DNA of 64,000 nt from NCBI GenBank assembly GCA_030704615.1, contig CM060732.1:73143053-73207052 (forward strand). Direction: 5' to 3'. The translations under genes and the position numbers were made by a program. Below the pieces are notes generated by a model, which saw only the letters and a list, made by a program, of their open reading frames with translations, was not told the DNA's origin and did no database searches. This DNA is from Takakia lepidozioides (lineage: Eukaryota > Streptophyta > Takakiopsida > Takakiales > Takakiaceae). The first letter of the stretch is position 1. Each line of letters begins with the position of its first letter. Shown here piece after piece: positions 47,312 through 59,541 of the stretch.

Positions 47312-48165
47312 CATTGTTCTTAGCGCCACAATAAAACCTTAGTGGGTCCGCAAAGTGATGAAGAGATAAAGTTTTACCTCAATGTAGACTATGACCATAA
47401 TTTCTTGCGCCCATGCGGCTATTAAGGTAATAGAATCCATAGGGCCCACCCTCGAAAAGGGGCAGTAGCCGCAAGGTGAAGTGGCTCTTAGTTACGTCGG
47501 CTATGGCCGGCCTCCTCTCTCTCTTTCTCTAATAGAACAACATTTTGTTTTTTTCTTTATCAAATGATTCATTTTATATTCTGTTTGATGCATTGTGTTT
47601 GTTTATATTTTACTTCTTGCAATTATCTTTCCAAAGCACTATGCTGAACCACAAGTTCTATGTCAGTTCTCAGAAAAATCGGAGAGGGACCGAGATGCAC
47701 AACTGCTGGTTCTTTAAACCGGCAAGAACATGTCATATTGAGAACCGCCCTAGGTGAAACACTTGATAGTTAATGGGAACCAATAAAATGGGACCCTTGA
47801 GACCCCCCCCAAACCCAAAAGCGCATGGTTCTTAGCACCACCATAAAACCTTAGTGGGTCCGCCAATTGATGATGTGACAAAAGTTTTATTTCAATTTAG
47901 ACTACTACCATATTTTCCTGCGCCCATGCGGCTATTAATTTAATATAACAACATTTTCTCTTAAAAATCATTGTATACTTTGTTTGGCTTGTTGTGTTTG
48001 TTTATTTTTTATTTTCTGCAACTATCTTTCCAAAGCACCCAGGTTCTCAGAAAATCTGATTGAGACAGAGATGCACAACTGCCGGTACCGACAAGAACAA
48101 TACCACCCAATGTGAAAATATTGAAAGTTATGGGGAACCAGAAAGATAAATAAAATGGGACCTTT
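47312..48165. repeat. Two degenerate copies of a dispersed repeat, about 513 bp apart
   Basis: AAACCTTAGTGGGTCCGC lies at about 47334 and again at about 47847. Each copy carries TGCGCCCATGCGGCTATTAA (about 47408 and 47921), GATGCACAACTGC (about 47694 and 48070) and a closing AAATGGGACC. A third partial copy is at about 51090-51265. It is a medium-copy, non-coding repeat. Confidence 0.75.
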
Positions 48166-48817
48166 GAGGGTCCAACCCCGCATCCCCAACCGGGGGATCG
48201 CCCGGACCTTCCAACTTCACATAAGTGCCCAAGGATGAGGCTAACTCTACAGTTTCAACCATGGTTTTCTAATCCCTCCGTGCAGGCTGGCATGTTGGGA
48301 TTTACTCTGCTAAAATATAGCCCAAGATCATCCTACCAGCTCAATTTCAGATGCATAGGGCAAGGCCCCATCCCCCGAATTGAGGAACTCATTCCATCAC
48401 CCAAATTCAGGAAAGGTTTTGGGATGGACCTAAGTTTCCCCAACGTTTTTTTTATTGGCGAATTTTCGCCAGATTTCAACCTCAAAAAATAAAATAGAAT
48501 ATTCTGTCACAAATTCTCTGTTTTGCCATGGATGAATTTGCCAAACTTCTCCAAATAAAAAACAAATTAACGCCAAATATTGAATTATTGATGTAAATGG
48601 ATTAAAGTACAGAGGTGGATGACTCTATCCTAATATCAGTGGATGAACAGAGTGTACGGCTAATTTTTGTAAAACCCTTGCTGTTTTCCAAATTTGTTAA
48701 GAAAACGCTGAGTTTCCTTGTGTAAGGACATGAACGTTCTTTATCTCATGTTTCTTCTAGTTTATCACCGTACTTTTTTCCTATTGTCCTAATAAAGGCC
48801 CTCTCTTATAGCTTGGT

Positions 48818-48890
48818 GGCTTGGTAGCTCAGTTCGACAGTACACTTGGTGCATCCCAAGTGGTTTCGGGCTCAAATCCCGATGCGTTGT
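48818..48890 (+). repeat. tRNA-derived SINE-like head or decayed tRNA
   Basis: An A box (TAGCTCAGTTCGACAG, 48825) and a B box within a perfect 5-bp T-arm (TCGGGCTCAAATCCCGA, about 48866) are spaced as in a tRNA. An anticodon-like hairpin (ACTTG...CAAGT) lies between, with an 8-nt loop. The D-stem is poor and the acceptor ends do not pair, so it is not a working tRNA gene. A SINE head is the better reading. Confidence 0.4.
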
Positions 48891-51800
48891 AATGTCATGC
48901 CGAAACTAGCACACAATTGAAAAATCTACTCTAAGCAGATCAGCAGAAAATAAAACACCAGACAAGCTCCAAATTGATGCCAATACGGCATGATCAATTA
49001 CTCTCTTAGCTTAGAGTCAGTAAATGACGTCTCCTAACTTTGATCGCTTGCGGCAACGCAGGGCTGTCCCACCCAAAAGCAAAATGATTCAATCCCGTTG
49101 AAGACGATTCAGGAAGGAACTTGAAAAGGCGTAAGGGTTTTGTTAAGGCCAACATCTGTATGATACCTAGGGCTGTCCCAGAAATGTCATGTCTGTCACT
49201 CTTGGAATGCCTTGTTCTGACAGGGTTTTAGAATGATCCTTGATTACACCCATATCCAACTGAAGGACCGGTTGATCCTCAACCATCGTGGCCGCCACCT
49301 CACTTCAGGGCTCCACATGTCTGCTTGGAGGGGAGCCAGACCGAGCAGGCCAGTACCACTACATCTGTAATTGTTACCACATCTTCTACGATCTACATAG
49401 GATTACTCGCAAAGGGCTCGCAGATTTAGAGGGCCCAGCATGTTTCACATATGTGAAGGTGAGATTCCACCTTCCTAGTTATTTTGACCTGGATGAATAG
49501 ACGACAGATGAAACGTGGATAACTTGTGCATCATAACGATACCATCCTACAGATCGGGTTTCAGCAACTACAGCACCCTGACTTGATGCTTGCATAAGTT
49601 GTCATTCTCAACCCATGGGCAATCGCAACATGCCCATTCTGATGCAGGACTATGGATAGTGTATACAACTCCAGATTTCGATTGACTTTTGAAATGAGCG
49701 GGAAAATCCTGACAATTCTATGTCTGACTCGGCCGGTATCTCCTATGCAATGAATACTACAATATTAGACATGAAATTCTCCTGTCTCTTGTTGCAAATG
49801 AACCCATGGGCCTTCAAATTCCCCATGTACCAGTAGTGTGTAAGCAAACCTTCACCTAGCTCATATATTAACCAATCCATTCTACACCCATTCAATTTTT
49901 CTTTTCCACTACGCAATAAGTTTCCAGGGTAGGTTTCAATGCCTAGCATGCAGGACATTGCGCGCTCCCATGACCCACATTTTAAATTTTGGAACCCACC
50001 AGATGTGGATGTAATCCCAGAAATCCCCTGCATCTGGATATGTATAGTCTAATATCCACAATTGCAATTGTGCATATTCCTCTGAAGCATCAGCTGACGC
50101 CGGAGCATCTTTGCTGTACATTATCTAACCCATACCCTTAAGCACGAGACTCGCAAGTTATCCGTTCTTGATCTCACATCCAGCCTTTAAGAAAACAAAA
50201 AGTCCACGAAGAAATGTTCCAACTAGTATGGTGAGAATTTTTTCAGGAAACTACAAAACACGAAGAATAACGATGTATTCTTCAACAAAGCAAGACGAAC
50301 ATGCCACATCTAGAGGTAAAGTGCAACGTCTAGAAACACTTCCAAATCGGAATAGGAATTAGGTAAGCGATGGGAGTAGATCAATGAGAAGAAAACCATA
50401 AACTTGCCAATTAAACGAAACTTACTGAATCGTATTGATTTCGGCATTAGCGTCATTGTCATTCATTGGGTCGCCAAGCGGGTTCATCTTCAATGAGGCG
50501 TGAATGGAATTCCTTCATACATCATTACATGATCGCCATAAGCTGGACCCAAGTATAAAGGGCTCATGAGGCATGTTGCTACAAAGAGGATAACGTTTGA
50601 TAGTGGGGCGTACATGCATTATTGTTGCAAAACATATTATCACCTAAAAGTTGTTCTTTCCAAAAACTGCAAAAAAATCCAATTGCAACAAAAAAATAGT
50701 GATTTTTTGAAAGGTAATCAATCAATGAGAACTAATTTTTTTAAGGTTATAATTCAATGTGTTATCTCCCCTAAAGATGTCCCATTTAAGACTTTGAAAA
50801 ACTTTCAAACTCTAGCTAAAACAACCTTCCGGAAGATTATTGAAAAAATCCACTTTCACATCATTCACTACATACACATGCACAAAAAAAAAATTGACCC
50901 CTAAAGCTCAATTCCATCATGCACTATCAAACTTATCGTTAGACTATTTGCCGAATCAATTTGCTACAAGTTGGTTTTAAAAATCATTTCATAATAATAC
51001 TAGGATAGATAGAACTCAATGTCCCATGCATGGAACTTGATATTAGTGGTTGTCTTTCTTCAGCACCCGGTCTCAATACGACAAGGCGGCCAACAAAATT
51101 TCAGGTGCCCAAGTTGCCGCAACAAGGCCAACAAAAGATTGTGCACTGAAAATCTTGTTGGGAACACAGATGCACAACCGCCAACTTTTAAACCAAGAAC
51201 AACATGTCATATTGAGAACCGTCAGCCAAGATGGAAAACTCAAACTAGTTAATGGGAATAAGAAAAGTAAGTGAAATGAAAGCTTTTATATCCCTGGCCA
51301 AGACATCTCTAGCAAGACCCCACTTCCAAATCTGAAACAAAGGTTCACATACAAGTCAAAGAACTGCCCATTATAGTCACAATAAACAACTCACTATAAG
51401 TAGTCGTGAGATCAATTTACCCTCATAGATATAGCCAACTCAACTATAGAAATGGGTAGTGATCAATCAGTCACCTAACATTACACGTGGATGATATTTG
51501 AGACCTGAGCTTTGTGCTTGCCATGTTACTTGAAAGAGTTCATTATCTCATCTCTATAATTTAGGCCTGATTTGTGAGAGGTTGCTTATGAGTGGTTCCC
51601 ATGAGAAAAATCGGGCCTGGGTGCTCCATACTGAAATGCACCCTTACACCCTTCGTCCCCCGAAAAGGCCACCTAGATCACAGCCCTTCCATCCTTTATA
51701 TACCCTCATCGGCAGCCTGGCCTTGTGAAGCCACGCTCCAGCCTTCCAAAAGCCTACCCTCTCTAGTTTTTGCATTCTACATATTGAGCTTTCTTTTAAT

Positions 51801-54384
51801 TAGTGGAAGGTCCTGCTGAGAATGTTCAGAAAGTTCAGAAAATGCAAAAATCAGGGTTGAAGTAAATTACAACAGGTTCATAGAGATAACCTGTACGAAA
51901 TGGAGTCCTGCTGAGAAGTTTGACAATCCCAGTGCCCCCAGCCGTAACTTCGCCAACCCCAACCACTCCACCTGCACCAAGCCCCTCACCAAGCCTGCTC
52001 CCCTGAGGAGGCTTCTCTGACCCTGTTCCTGTACTTCTGCAGCAACCACAACCACAACCAACTTAGCATACCCTGAAGATAGGAAAAAACTACTTACACT
52101 GGTACTGAAACCAGTAGTTGTAGTGTTTGTGGCAGCACCAAATTGGAAGCCACTACCGAGTCACTTGAAACCCAACGGACATAATACTAGAACTATCTAG
52201 AAATTCAACTAGTGAACTACTAAAAATAGTTAGTGACTACCTACGTGGCCCACACCCTACATTCATGGGCCATGTGCTTCCCCCCCCTTTTTTTCTTGGC
52301 TTTGTTTGACACCTCACAAGTTAAATTATCCCTACCCACACCCCTCTCCCTGCCACCTCATTCGTCAAGCCCTCTAAAAACAGGACCACTCTAGAAACAG
52401 GCCCGAATGAAACTGCACTACATATCCTCACCCTTCCAAATTCCCCAAAGAAGCTATTTTTTTTTACTAGCCCACCGAAGTAATTACAAGTAAGTAGCAT
52501 GCTAGCTCAGACAGCTCCCCCTTGTTATATACCGCGGCAGGACGGAGGCCCTAGTGTTTTTTTTTCTGGCGAAAAATCACCAGATTTCCACCTGAAAAAT
52601 GGGTCAGCTGGGGGTAAGTTCCAAAAATTTCGCCAAAAAGCGCCAGTAGTTGAGAATTAACAGCCTAATTTTGCAGACGTGGATCATTTGAAATTTGCCA
52701 CCTGGTATATAAACCACTTTTACAGCCTTGCCACCTCGTTATTCTCGCCACATAGGCACTACATGTGGCCCCGCCAGCGATTTTGGACAAATGAAAAGAA
52801 AACACTGGGCCGCCCGACCTTGTCAAGCGGTGGTGGAACTTCTAGAAGGTTGCTCTCTACCCCACACGTGTGAATCCCATAGAAGCCCTACCCCACCACA
52901 CCGCCATTGGCTGCTCAAGCACACTCAAGTGACTTCGTTCCTTTCTGACCATTACCAAACTAAGGAGTGCTCATTACCCATGCCCTGGAACACTGGTTAA
53001 GACTTTAAGACTTAAGATCTCAGGATAACAAGAGCCCAATTTTAGACATGTCAGAGATGACTCTTTCCTGGGACTGAGTTTTGCGACTGCAGAACCGACA
53101 GCAGGTGCTTGATAGTACAAAATACACCTATGTAGTAATTCTGTTTTGGTGACAGTTATCATTGAAAGTATTCAATAGATGTGTGACCTGACCAGGAAAT
53201 GGTCCAAATCCCTACATACAAGAAAGTTGCACATGAGCTTATCAGACGTCAGCCTTGGACGAATCCACAAAGTATTCTGACGTGCAAGATTTTGTTTTGT
53301 CGAGTTTTTGGATTCTATCGAATCTGTGAACCCTCAACAAACAAGATCCTGTGAAGGCAGTAAGAAATTATCAATGCTCTGTCTAAAGATTCAACTTTCC
53401 TTCTCTAGCAAATTGGGATACGTTGCCGCATATGTCATGAACCCCAACTTTATCACACTTAATGCAAGCACTGTTGTGGAATGGGGTCCATCAAATTCTA
53501 GACTGGGACAATGATAGAAAAGGGGCAAGTAAATGATGGAATATTTCACATGTGACAAAGTTGCAGCCGCCCATCAAGTTGTTGCTAGCATCTTGTCTTT
53601 TGGGTGGATTCCAAGGTGGGTGGGAAGAAGTCCGGCCGATGTGGGTGGTCCACTTGTCATGCAAAAGTGGAAAGGAAAAATGGGTATGCAACCACCCCGG
53701 CCCACCTGCATCATTGGGAGCTCACTCCCTGGCACTTGCTGGAATCTCCACTTGTGCTCCTCTCTCTTGCAATGACCAGCAGAGTGACAGTCTGTATGGA
53801 AATAGAGGAATGCTGATGTGTTATGTACAACGAGTGTACAACACTGGCTGTTGGCAAACATCAGGCAGGCATCAACCATACTCCATGCTCTAGGCATCAA
53901 TTGAGCGTGAAGAACTAATTCGAGTTCCAGTTCAGATCTGAACAAATTAGGACTTATGATATGATTAACCAGACACGATGATCAGATCAGGCCATCAAGG
54001 TCTGAATTTCAAAAGAACTTTAGTCTGCCGGACACTCTGGATAGAAAATTTATTTCTGTAGACAGCTCGTCATTCATATACTGGGCAGATTGGATAGCCA
54101 TTATCTTCATGCTATCTCGAGCTAAAAGATGGGAAAACGCTCTTATGTACTTCGCCCACCGATAATTTACATATGCTATATATGGCGGCCTCCTTTTACA
54201 CTCCAGCTTTTACCTTGTGTCTTATGTATACATCTTGAGATTGTGAACATTTTATATCCACTTCAGACGAAAACTAAAGACTCAACCTCTAGACAATTCT
54301 AGATCTATCTAGAATTGGTTGAAGTGATGGAGCCCGATCCCGATTCTGATGATGTCTGGAGTATTTGATGTGCTCATCTCCACA
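48891..54384. other. AT-rich spacer with decayed coding remnants
   Basis: No gene is recognised. On the minus strand, 50121-49500 has protein-like stretches (PDAGDFWDYIHIWW, EFEGPWVHLQQETGEF) broken by several stops, perhaps an old transposon gene. Open frames at 49288-49500 and 53533-53945 have no family signature. Confidence 0.4.
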
Positions 54385-55266
54385 TCACCATGGACCTGCA
54401 AAGATGACAAATCCCCAAGCCCTTGGGCATCTCTCAGTTACCGCGGCTTTTTCTTCCATGTGATGGTCTGGGGTATGACGCTGGTTGAAGCGCCCAACAA
54501 GCCCTGGGCCTCGTTGGAAGCAGCTTCCACATACATCGTAGCCAACAGTTTCTGGACAATCAACACAGTGGAACCTCTTTCCTACTATGGGCATCATCCC
54601 ACATCCATCGCAACCTACATTTCGATGAACCGGGCCTTGTGACTGCCGAGTCTCTTCAGCTCCTGCTTGCATTCCTTCAACTCTGCTGTTTTTCCCGTCA
54701 ATTTCCTGCAACGTGACCTCATCACGCCGCTTGTTGTAGTCCGCACTGAATGTACGCTCTAGGTACTGGTGAAGCTCAACACAGACTTGTGGGAAAGAGC
54801 CAGGGCTACAGCTGCCACACAAGGGGCAGTTCAAGACTTTCTCCTTGGAAACACACGTGTGGCAGAACATATGACCACAATTCAACACAACTGGCTTGTA
54901 AAGCAGTTTATCACAAGCCTTGCACTGTAATAGATCGGATGCAGAAGCACCCGTCGTAGAAGTGCCTGCCAGTTCCTCATGATCGAACTGTGGAGAGGAC
55001 ATGCCCTGTTTCTCCTCCTCTTCGTGAATCTCTTTGGCTCTAACCAAGTACTCTTCTGGGGCCAACTTGCAGAATAAAGAATGAAGTTGCTCGCAGACTC
55101 GTGGAAGATGCCAGTACGACTTTTGGCAGATTGGGCAATGAGAAATTGTAGTTGTATTCATGGATCGATGAATACACCACAAACAAAACATGTGGCCACA
55201 GCTCGGGACAACCGGCTTGTAAACCAGATCCAGACATATCGCACAATTGAAAGGCATTTTGTCCAT
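54385..55266 (-). CDS. PRT1: PRT1-like E3 ubiquitin ligase (two RING fingers and a ZZ finger)
   Basis: Plant PRT1 recognises proteins with aromatic N-terminal residues and ubiquitinates them in the N-degron pathway. The frame from the first ATG (55266) codes 293 residues: RING 1 with C8, C11, C23, H25, C28, C31, C44, C47; RING 2 with C115, C118, C130, H132, C135, C138, C147, C150; and a ZZ zinc finger from C219 (CDGCGMMPIVGKRFHCVDC, then GYDVCGSC) ending GRFNQRHTPDHHME. This domain order is that of Arabidopsis PRT1. The same frame is open back to a TGA near 55349, with a possible splice acceptor at GAGTACAG (about 55325), so an upstream exon with an earlier start may exist. The C-terminus is shorter than in Arabidopsis PRT1 (about 410 aa). 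All zinc ligands are intact. Confidence 0.85.
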   Translation of the reverse strand: MDKMPFNCAICLDLVYKPVVPSCGHMFCLWCIHRSMNTTTISHCPICQKSYWHLPRVCEQLHSLFCKLAPEEYLVRAKEIHEEEEKQGMSSPQFDHEELAGTSTTGASASDLLQCKACDKLLYKPVVLNCGHMFCHTCVSKEKVLNCPLCGSCSPGSFPQVCVELHQYLERTFSADYNKRRDEVTLQEIDGKNSRVEGMQAGAEETRQSQGPVHRNVGCDGCGMMPIVGKRFHCVDCPETVGYDVCGSCFQRGPGLVGRFNQRHTPDHHMEEKAAVTERCPRAWGFVIFAGPW

Positions 55267-56032
55267 TAATTTCTTGTACCTTGACGAGCGTCTTTTCCTA
55301 CTAGCCTCTTCGTCGGCCACGCTTCCCCTGTACTCCACACCGTGTCAACTGGTCTTCCTCCAGGCAATTCAAACCACCCTCTCCCCGTCCTCAAACATCT
55401 GTCGATGCTCAGCTATGCATGCGTCCACACATCACTCAATTCGACCGCACAGATCTAGATCCACCCAATTCAAAACCTCTCTCTCTCTCTCTCTCTCTCA
55501 AGCATCCATCGATCCATGCATCATGGGTGTATCATCAGCGCAGAATTCACACAATTCACACAATTCCTCAACGCCCTTCATACATCTTCCCTCTCTCTCT
55601 CTCTCTCTCAATCATCCAAAGTCTACCCTGTTCCAGGCCCTCCTCCAACCCTCTGCAAACGATCTCCGAAGTCTTCAGGATCTGGATCTGTGCATCTCCT
55701 TGCATGTGATCATAGGAAGAATAAGTGGGGCCTCTCCTGAGCTCACCTCTACCCACCTTGGCTTACTTACTGCAACCCTTTCCTTGGGTGTAGTTACTAT
55801 CTACATCATCGTCCTTGCCACTAATTGGGAGAGGATAACCTAGAGAGGCACTGTGGATTTGATGGATGGTAAGTCATTTCATCCATGAGTTTGACTCTTG
55901 TACCGGGCCCCACAATTAGGTCAGATCTGGATTACGAAATGTTGGTCTGCAAATTTCAAAGGTGGGTTTTAGGAGGCAGATGTGATCTCGTGGCGTTTTG
56001 GGCACGGATGTGATGTGGTGAATGTGAATACA
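55267..56032. other. Divergent intergenic region with CT tracts
   Basis: Lies between the PRT1-like gene (minus) and the phytoceramidase-like gene (plus) and should hold both promoters. CT-repeat tracts lie at about 55480-55499 and 55591-55609. A plus-strand open frame across 55247-55843 is a by-product of the CT tracts and of the antisense of PRT1. Confidence 0.5.
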
Positions 56033-58375
56033 ATGGCTGACAGCAGCAGGGGGATTTGGTATTTTGGTGATGAGGGCGAGATGATGAAGTTCGAAGGGAG
56101 GGGCCACCGAGTGTGGGTATGGGGCGCAGCGATTGCAATCTTCGTGGTGCCGATGATTTTTACGCCCAAGATTCGTCAAGATCAAGGATACCATCTTTTT
56201 GCCGACCGTCGCAAGTTTATACTGGGGTCGTTTCTTTGCCTTCATGACAACAATTTTGGCTTAAGGTAATGGTTGCGTTGGACCATCGCTTTTGTCTGCT
56301 TTTCAAGCTGTAAGAGGAGTGACCTTGATAACATGGGTTTCAGCTTGAAGAAAGAATGACCATACTTTAAGTGGTTGGGGCATCAGAGTGGAGTGTGAAT
56401 AGTGAAGAACAACTAGAATGCTGGCTTTTCGTGGCTATCCTCTCGCCACAAACTCAGACAGATAGGTAGATGATGGATAGAGCTAAAGCCAATGGATAGC
56501 CGCTTTGCATGTCAACTTTATCAACAGGGACCTCAAGGCAGATCAGGAATATGTAACAGGCACAATGAAGGTTAATATGTTGGATTTTAATTAGTAGTTG
56601 TTGTTTCATTTCATGATCAGCTCATTAATCATGTTCTCTGTTGGAGACCAAGAAATGCAGTGACATGATCTATCCTGTCTCAGTTCATGGCAATTTTTTA
56701 CTGGAAGGGTTGTGCAGTTTGAAGGGGGAAGTGTGGGGATGGATGGCCTCCTTTGTGGGCGTTGCTGCCACCTCATTTGGGTTGGCATATTACCACCTCA
56801 AGCCCAATGATGCTTGACTTGTGTGGGATCGCCTGCCTGTATGTGTGTGTGTGTCTCTCTCTCTCTCTCTCTCTCTCCCTCTCCATCCTTTGGCAATCAG
56901 ACATGACAAGATACAGTTGTACTCGGAGCTATGGCATCTGCAAATGGTTTTATGTGGCTTCCTATAAGAAGCCACCCAGTGGGTGGTATACAAAACTCCC
57001 CTTCATGATGAATTTAAAGCAGGGACGTGCAAGCCCCTCATTGGGGCTGTGTGTGGGCTCAGATGACAATTGCATTTGCGTCAGTGATGGCTGTTTTTAC
57101 AATTGAAAGAATCGACGAGACCACTGGACGGGCATCCTTTGCTCCCCTTTTCATTGCAGGGGTGTTTATTGTTGCTTATTGGCGGTATGTCCTTCCAATT
57201 TGCTCTTGGTTTCTTTTCTGCTGGAAAGGAGACAATTGGGTAAAAGAGGGTATTGTCATCAGTCTTCTTTTGAGCATGTTCATGGGGTGCCATTTGGTTT
57301 TGGATGCCCTATGAGCGAAATGTAGTGTGAAGGTCCGAAGCAGACTCTAATACTTCATCCGGTAGAAGGGTTTTGAGTACTCCAAGGTGCTTCCATTACA
57401 GTTCAGTGTGATTATGTCCTTGAATGACTTGATTACATGTGTCCACTTTTGTGGAGCAGGTTTGCAAATGATTTACGATTGTATGCGCTGGTGCACTTCG
57501 TGCCATGCCTGGCCATCCCTGCCATGGCTATTGTCTTGCCACCAAGTATTCACACTCTTCCTATTTGCTCTGGGCAGCAGGTTCTCTCCCTGTCTACTTT
57601 CTCTCTTTTCTCAGTTCCCTTTTTAACTCTTGGGTGAGATGCAGATCCACTCTTCATTTCGTTTTGGTGGCAGGCAGGAGTGGGCTTCTCTAAGAGAGCC
57701 ATCACCCTCTTTGCCTTGGAGGTGCATTGGACCCCATATGTCAGCAATATTGAGGTTATTGTATTGTTGGTTTATTGTCAGAGTAGTGTCCATGGACACA
57801 TGAGGGAGGGGATGTGGAGAAGCACCTACCAAAAGTCAGTGATTTAGTAATTTAGCCTCCATATCAGACTGTCATCATTGGCATGATTGTTATGATATCA
57901 TGACGTTCTGGAACAACATACACTGATTAGGAGAGGAGTTAGTGATTTATGAGCTAAACTGCCATCTGGCTGGGTGGAGGTAAGGTGGCCTAGAACAGCT
58001 TGGGTTCTGACATTAATCAAAGCTTACATGCAAGGGTCTGGAGTATAATATGTTGTGGTGCTGGACTTGGAGGATTTCAGGCTGGTATTTACTGGCAAAG
58101 ATAGAAGAGGCGTAAGACATGAAATTCACTGCCGTGTTATACCTGAAGGATTGTGGCGGGTTGAGGTGAATGATATCTATATTGCCAATTGTGTCTTGCC
58201 TCACCCTATCCCACCGCAAACAATGTTGGAGGATGTCGTCTACAGGGGGACGCATTTCATGGGCAGTGGGCACACTTTGAAGCATTTGTGCGCAGCCATG
58301 GTTCCGGTCATTACTATTGTCATGCTCTATCGCCGCAATATTCGTCTCAAAAGGTTTGTTTCGCCCGAGTACTGA
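56033..58375 (+). pseudogene. Alkaline phytoceramidase-like membrane protein gene, broken
   Basis: Family members hydrolyse (phyto)ceramide to a sphingoid base and fatty acid in endomembranes. Exons by sequence: 56033-56265, 56718-56838, 57063-57184, 57460-57580, 58081 to about 58145, 58246-58375. Recognisable family segments are YHLFADRRKF, SLKGEVWGWMA, AYYHLKPND, MTIAFASVMAVFTIERIDE, LRLYALVHFVPCLAIPAMAIVLPP, YLLAKIEEA and SGHTLKHLCAAMVP. Lesions are a TGA at 56815-56817 (probably a CGA Arg codon once), loss of one A near 57544 that shifts frame before KYSHSSYLLWAAG, and a TAA at 58113-58115. Exon 1 also seems to lack about 20 residues, the GIPN...NV.SN..FL part I recall from the family, after RRKF. 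Splice sites survive, so inactivation is recent. Confidence 0.82.
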
Positions 58376-59541
58376 AACACGTGCCCTGTTGGAGTGTCTT
58401 GAGTAACAGCCTCGGTTGTTTTGCTTTCCCAGACAGGTAATGCTGGAGGGTTAATACAAAAATACAGTGTAGCCAGGTGAATAATATTGTGTGGCCTCTT
58501 TGAGCTTTGGTTTAAGTTGTCATTGTGATTTCACTAGCATATTCTGATAGGCACATTTGGAATAGTAACTCCACAGAGTTACTTGGGCTGAGAAGACAGT
58601 TTTGATTACTCAAGTATGCTCTTTTCGCTTGGGTTCTAAAAGTGTATTTTGGCAATGGCTTGAAAGCTGCAGACAGAGTCTGCTCGGAAAGTGGACAAGG
58701 CAATTGAGAGGGAGCTCAAGTCCACAAGAGGCGAGAGGTGTGTTGGAAAGGTGGAAGGCATACTGGAGCGGACTACCTGGTTCTCGGGAGGAAACTGAAT
58801 ATCTTGTTAGCGAATAAAGGGTCTGGTTGTATTGGTTCATTAGAAAGCAGTTAGTGCATTGATCTGTACGACAAGTTCCATTCAAATGCACTTCAACCCA
58901 TCATCCAGAATACCTTGGAAGAAATTTACTAGTTGGGGGGTCGGTGGGTTTGGTCAGCAGGTCATTATGATGTTACCTCCTGCTTCCATCATACGATCGA
59001 TAGCCATTTTCTGGCACCGATAATTTATCCTCGTTCGGTCTGCTTATGCTGTTGATTCTGTGATTTACTCATCAGCAGTAGTGAACTGGATCATGGTCCA
59101 TGGAAGGCTGAGTGCATCTCCACCTGAGAAGCAGTCCTACGCATCTGTGACTAAACCACAAGAAAGCAAATCCATACCTTGATTACACCTAAGGAAAATA
59201 TCTAAACACAGATGCCAAAAACTGCCCAAGAAGGAAAGGCTGTATAACATTGTGGACTCTCCTCTTCAAAGCATGACTGTGCTACTCTACTGCATGTAGA
59301 TGATGCAAATAGTGCAGAAAGCATAAATAAACAATCATAAGGATTCACAAGGATTCTTGCTCTGGACGAATGAAGATCTGTTGAGTGCGTGGATGAAGCA
59401 TCGGGAGGAACCTTCGGAGTGTCGTGAAATGGGCGCTGTGTTTGAAGGTCGGATGCTTTGAAGGTGGGTGTGTGTAGGAAGAGAGAAGACACGGCGGTTT
59501 GCTCATGCAGTCGCCATTCCCTTGTGGAGGTAGCCGGAGAG
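58376..59541. other. Spacer upstream of ECM29
   Basis: No gene recognised. It should contain the ECM29 promoter. Confidence 0.45.

Noticed and set aside
48818-48890. Functional tRNA gene
   Set aside because: Acceptor ends do not pair, the D-stem is poor and the anticodon loop is 8 nt.
54399-54444. 46-nt intron near the PRT1 C-terminus
   Set aside because: GT and AG borders exist, but 46 nt is below the usual minimum for plant introns, so the frame was read straight through to its stop.
55247-55843. 198-residue plus-strand open frame
   Set aside because: Overlaps PRT1 in antisense and is rich in Ser/Leu from CT repeats; no family match.
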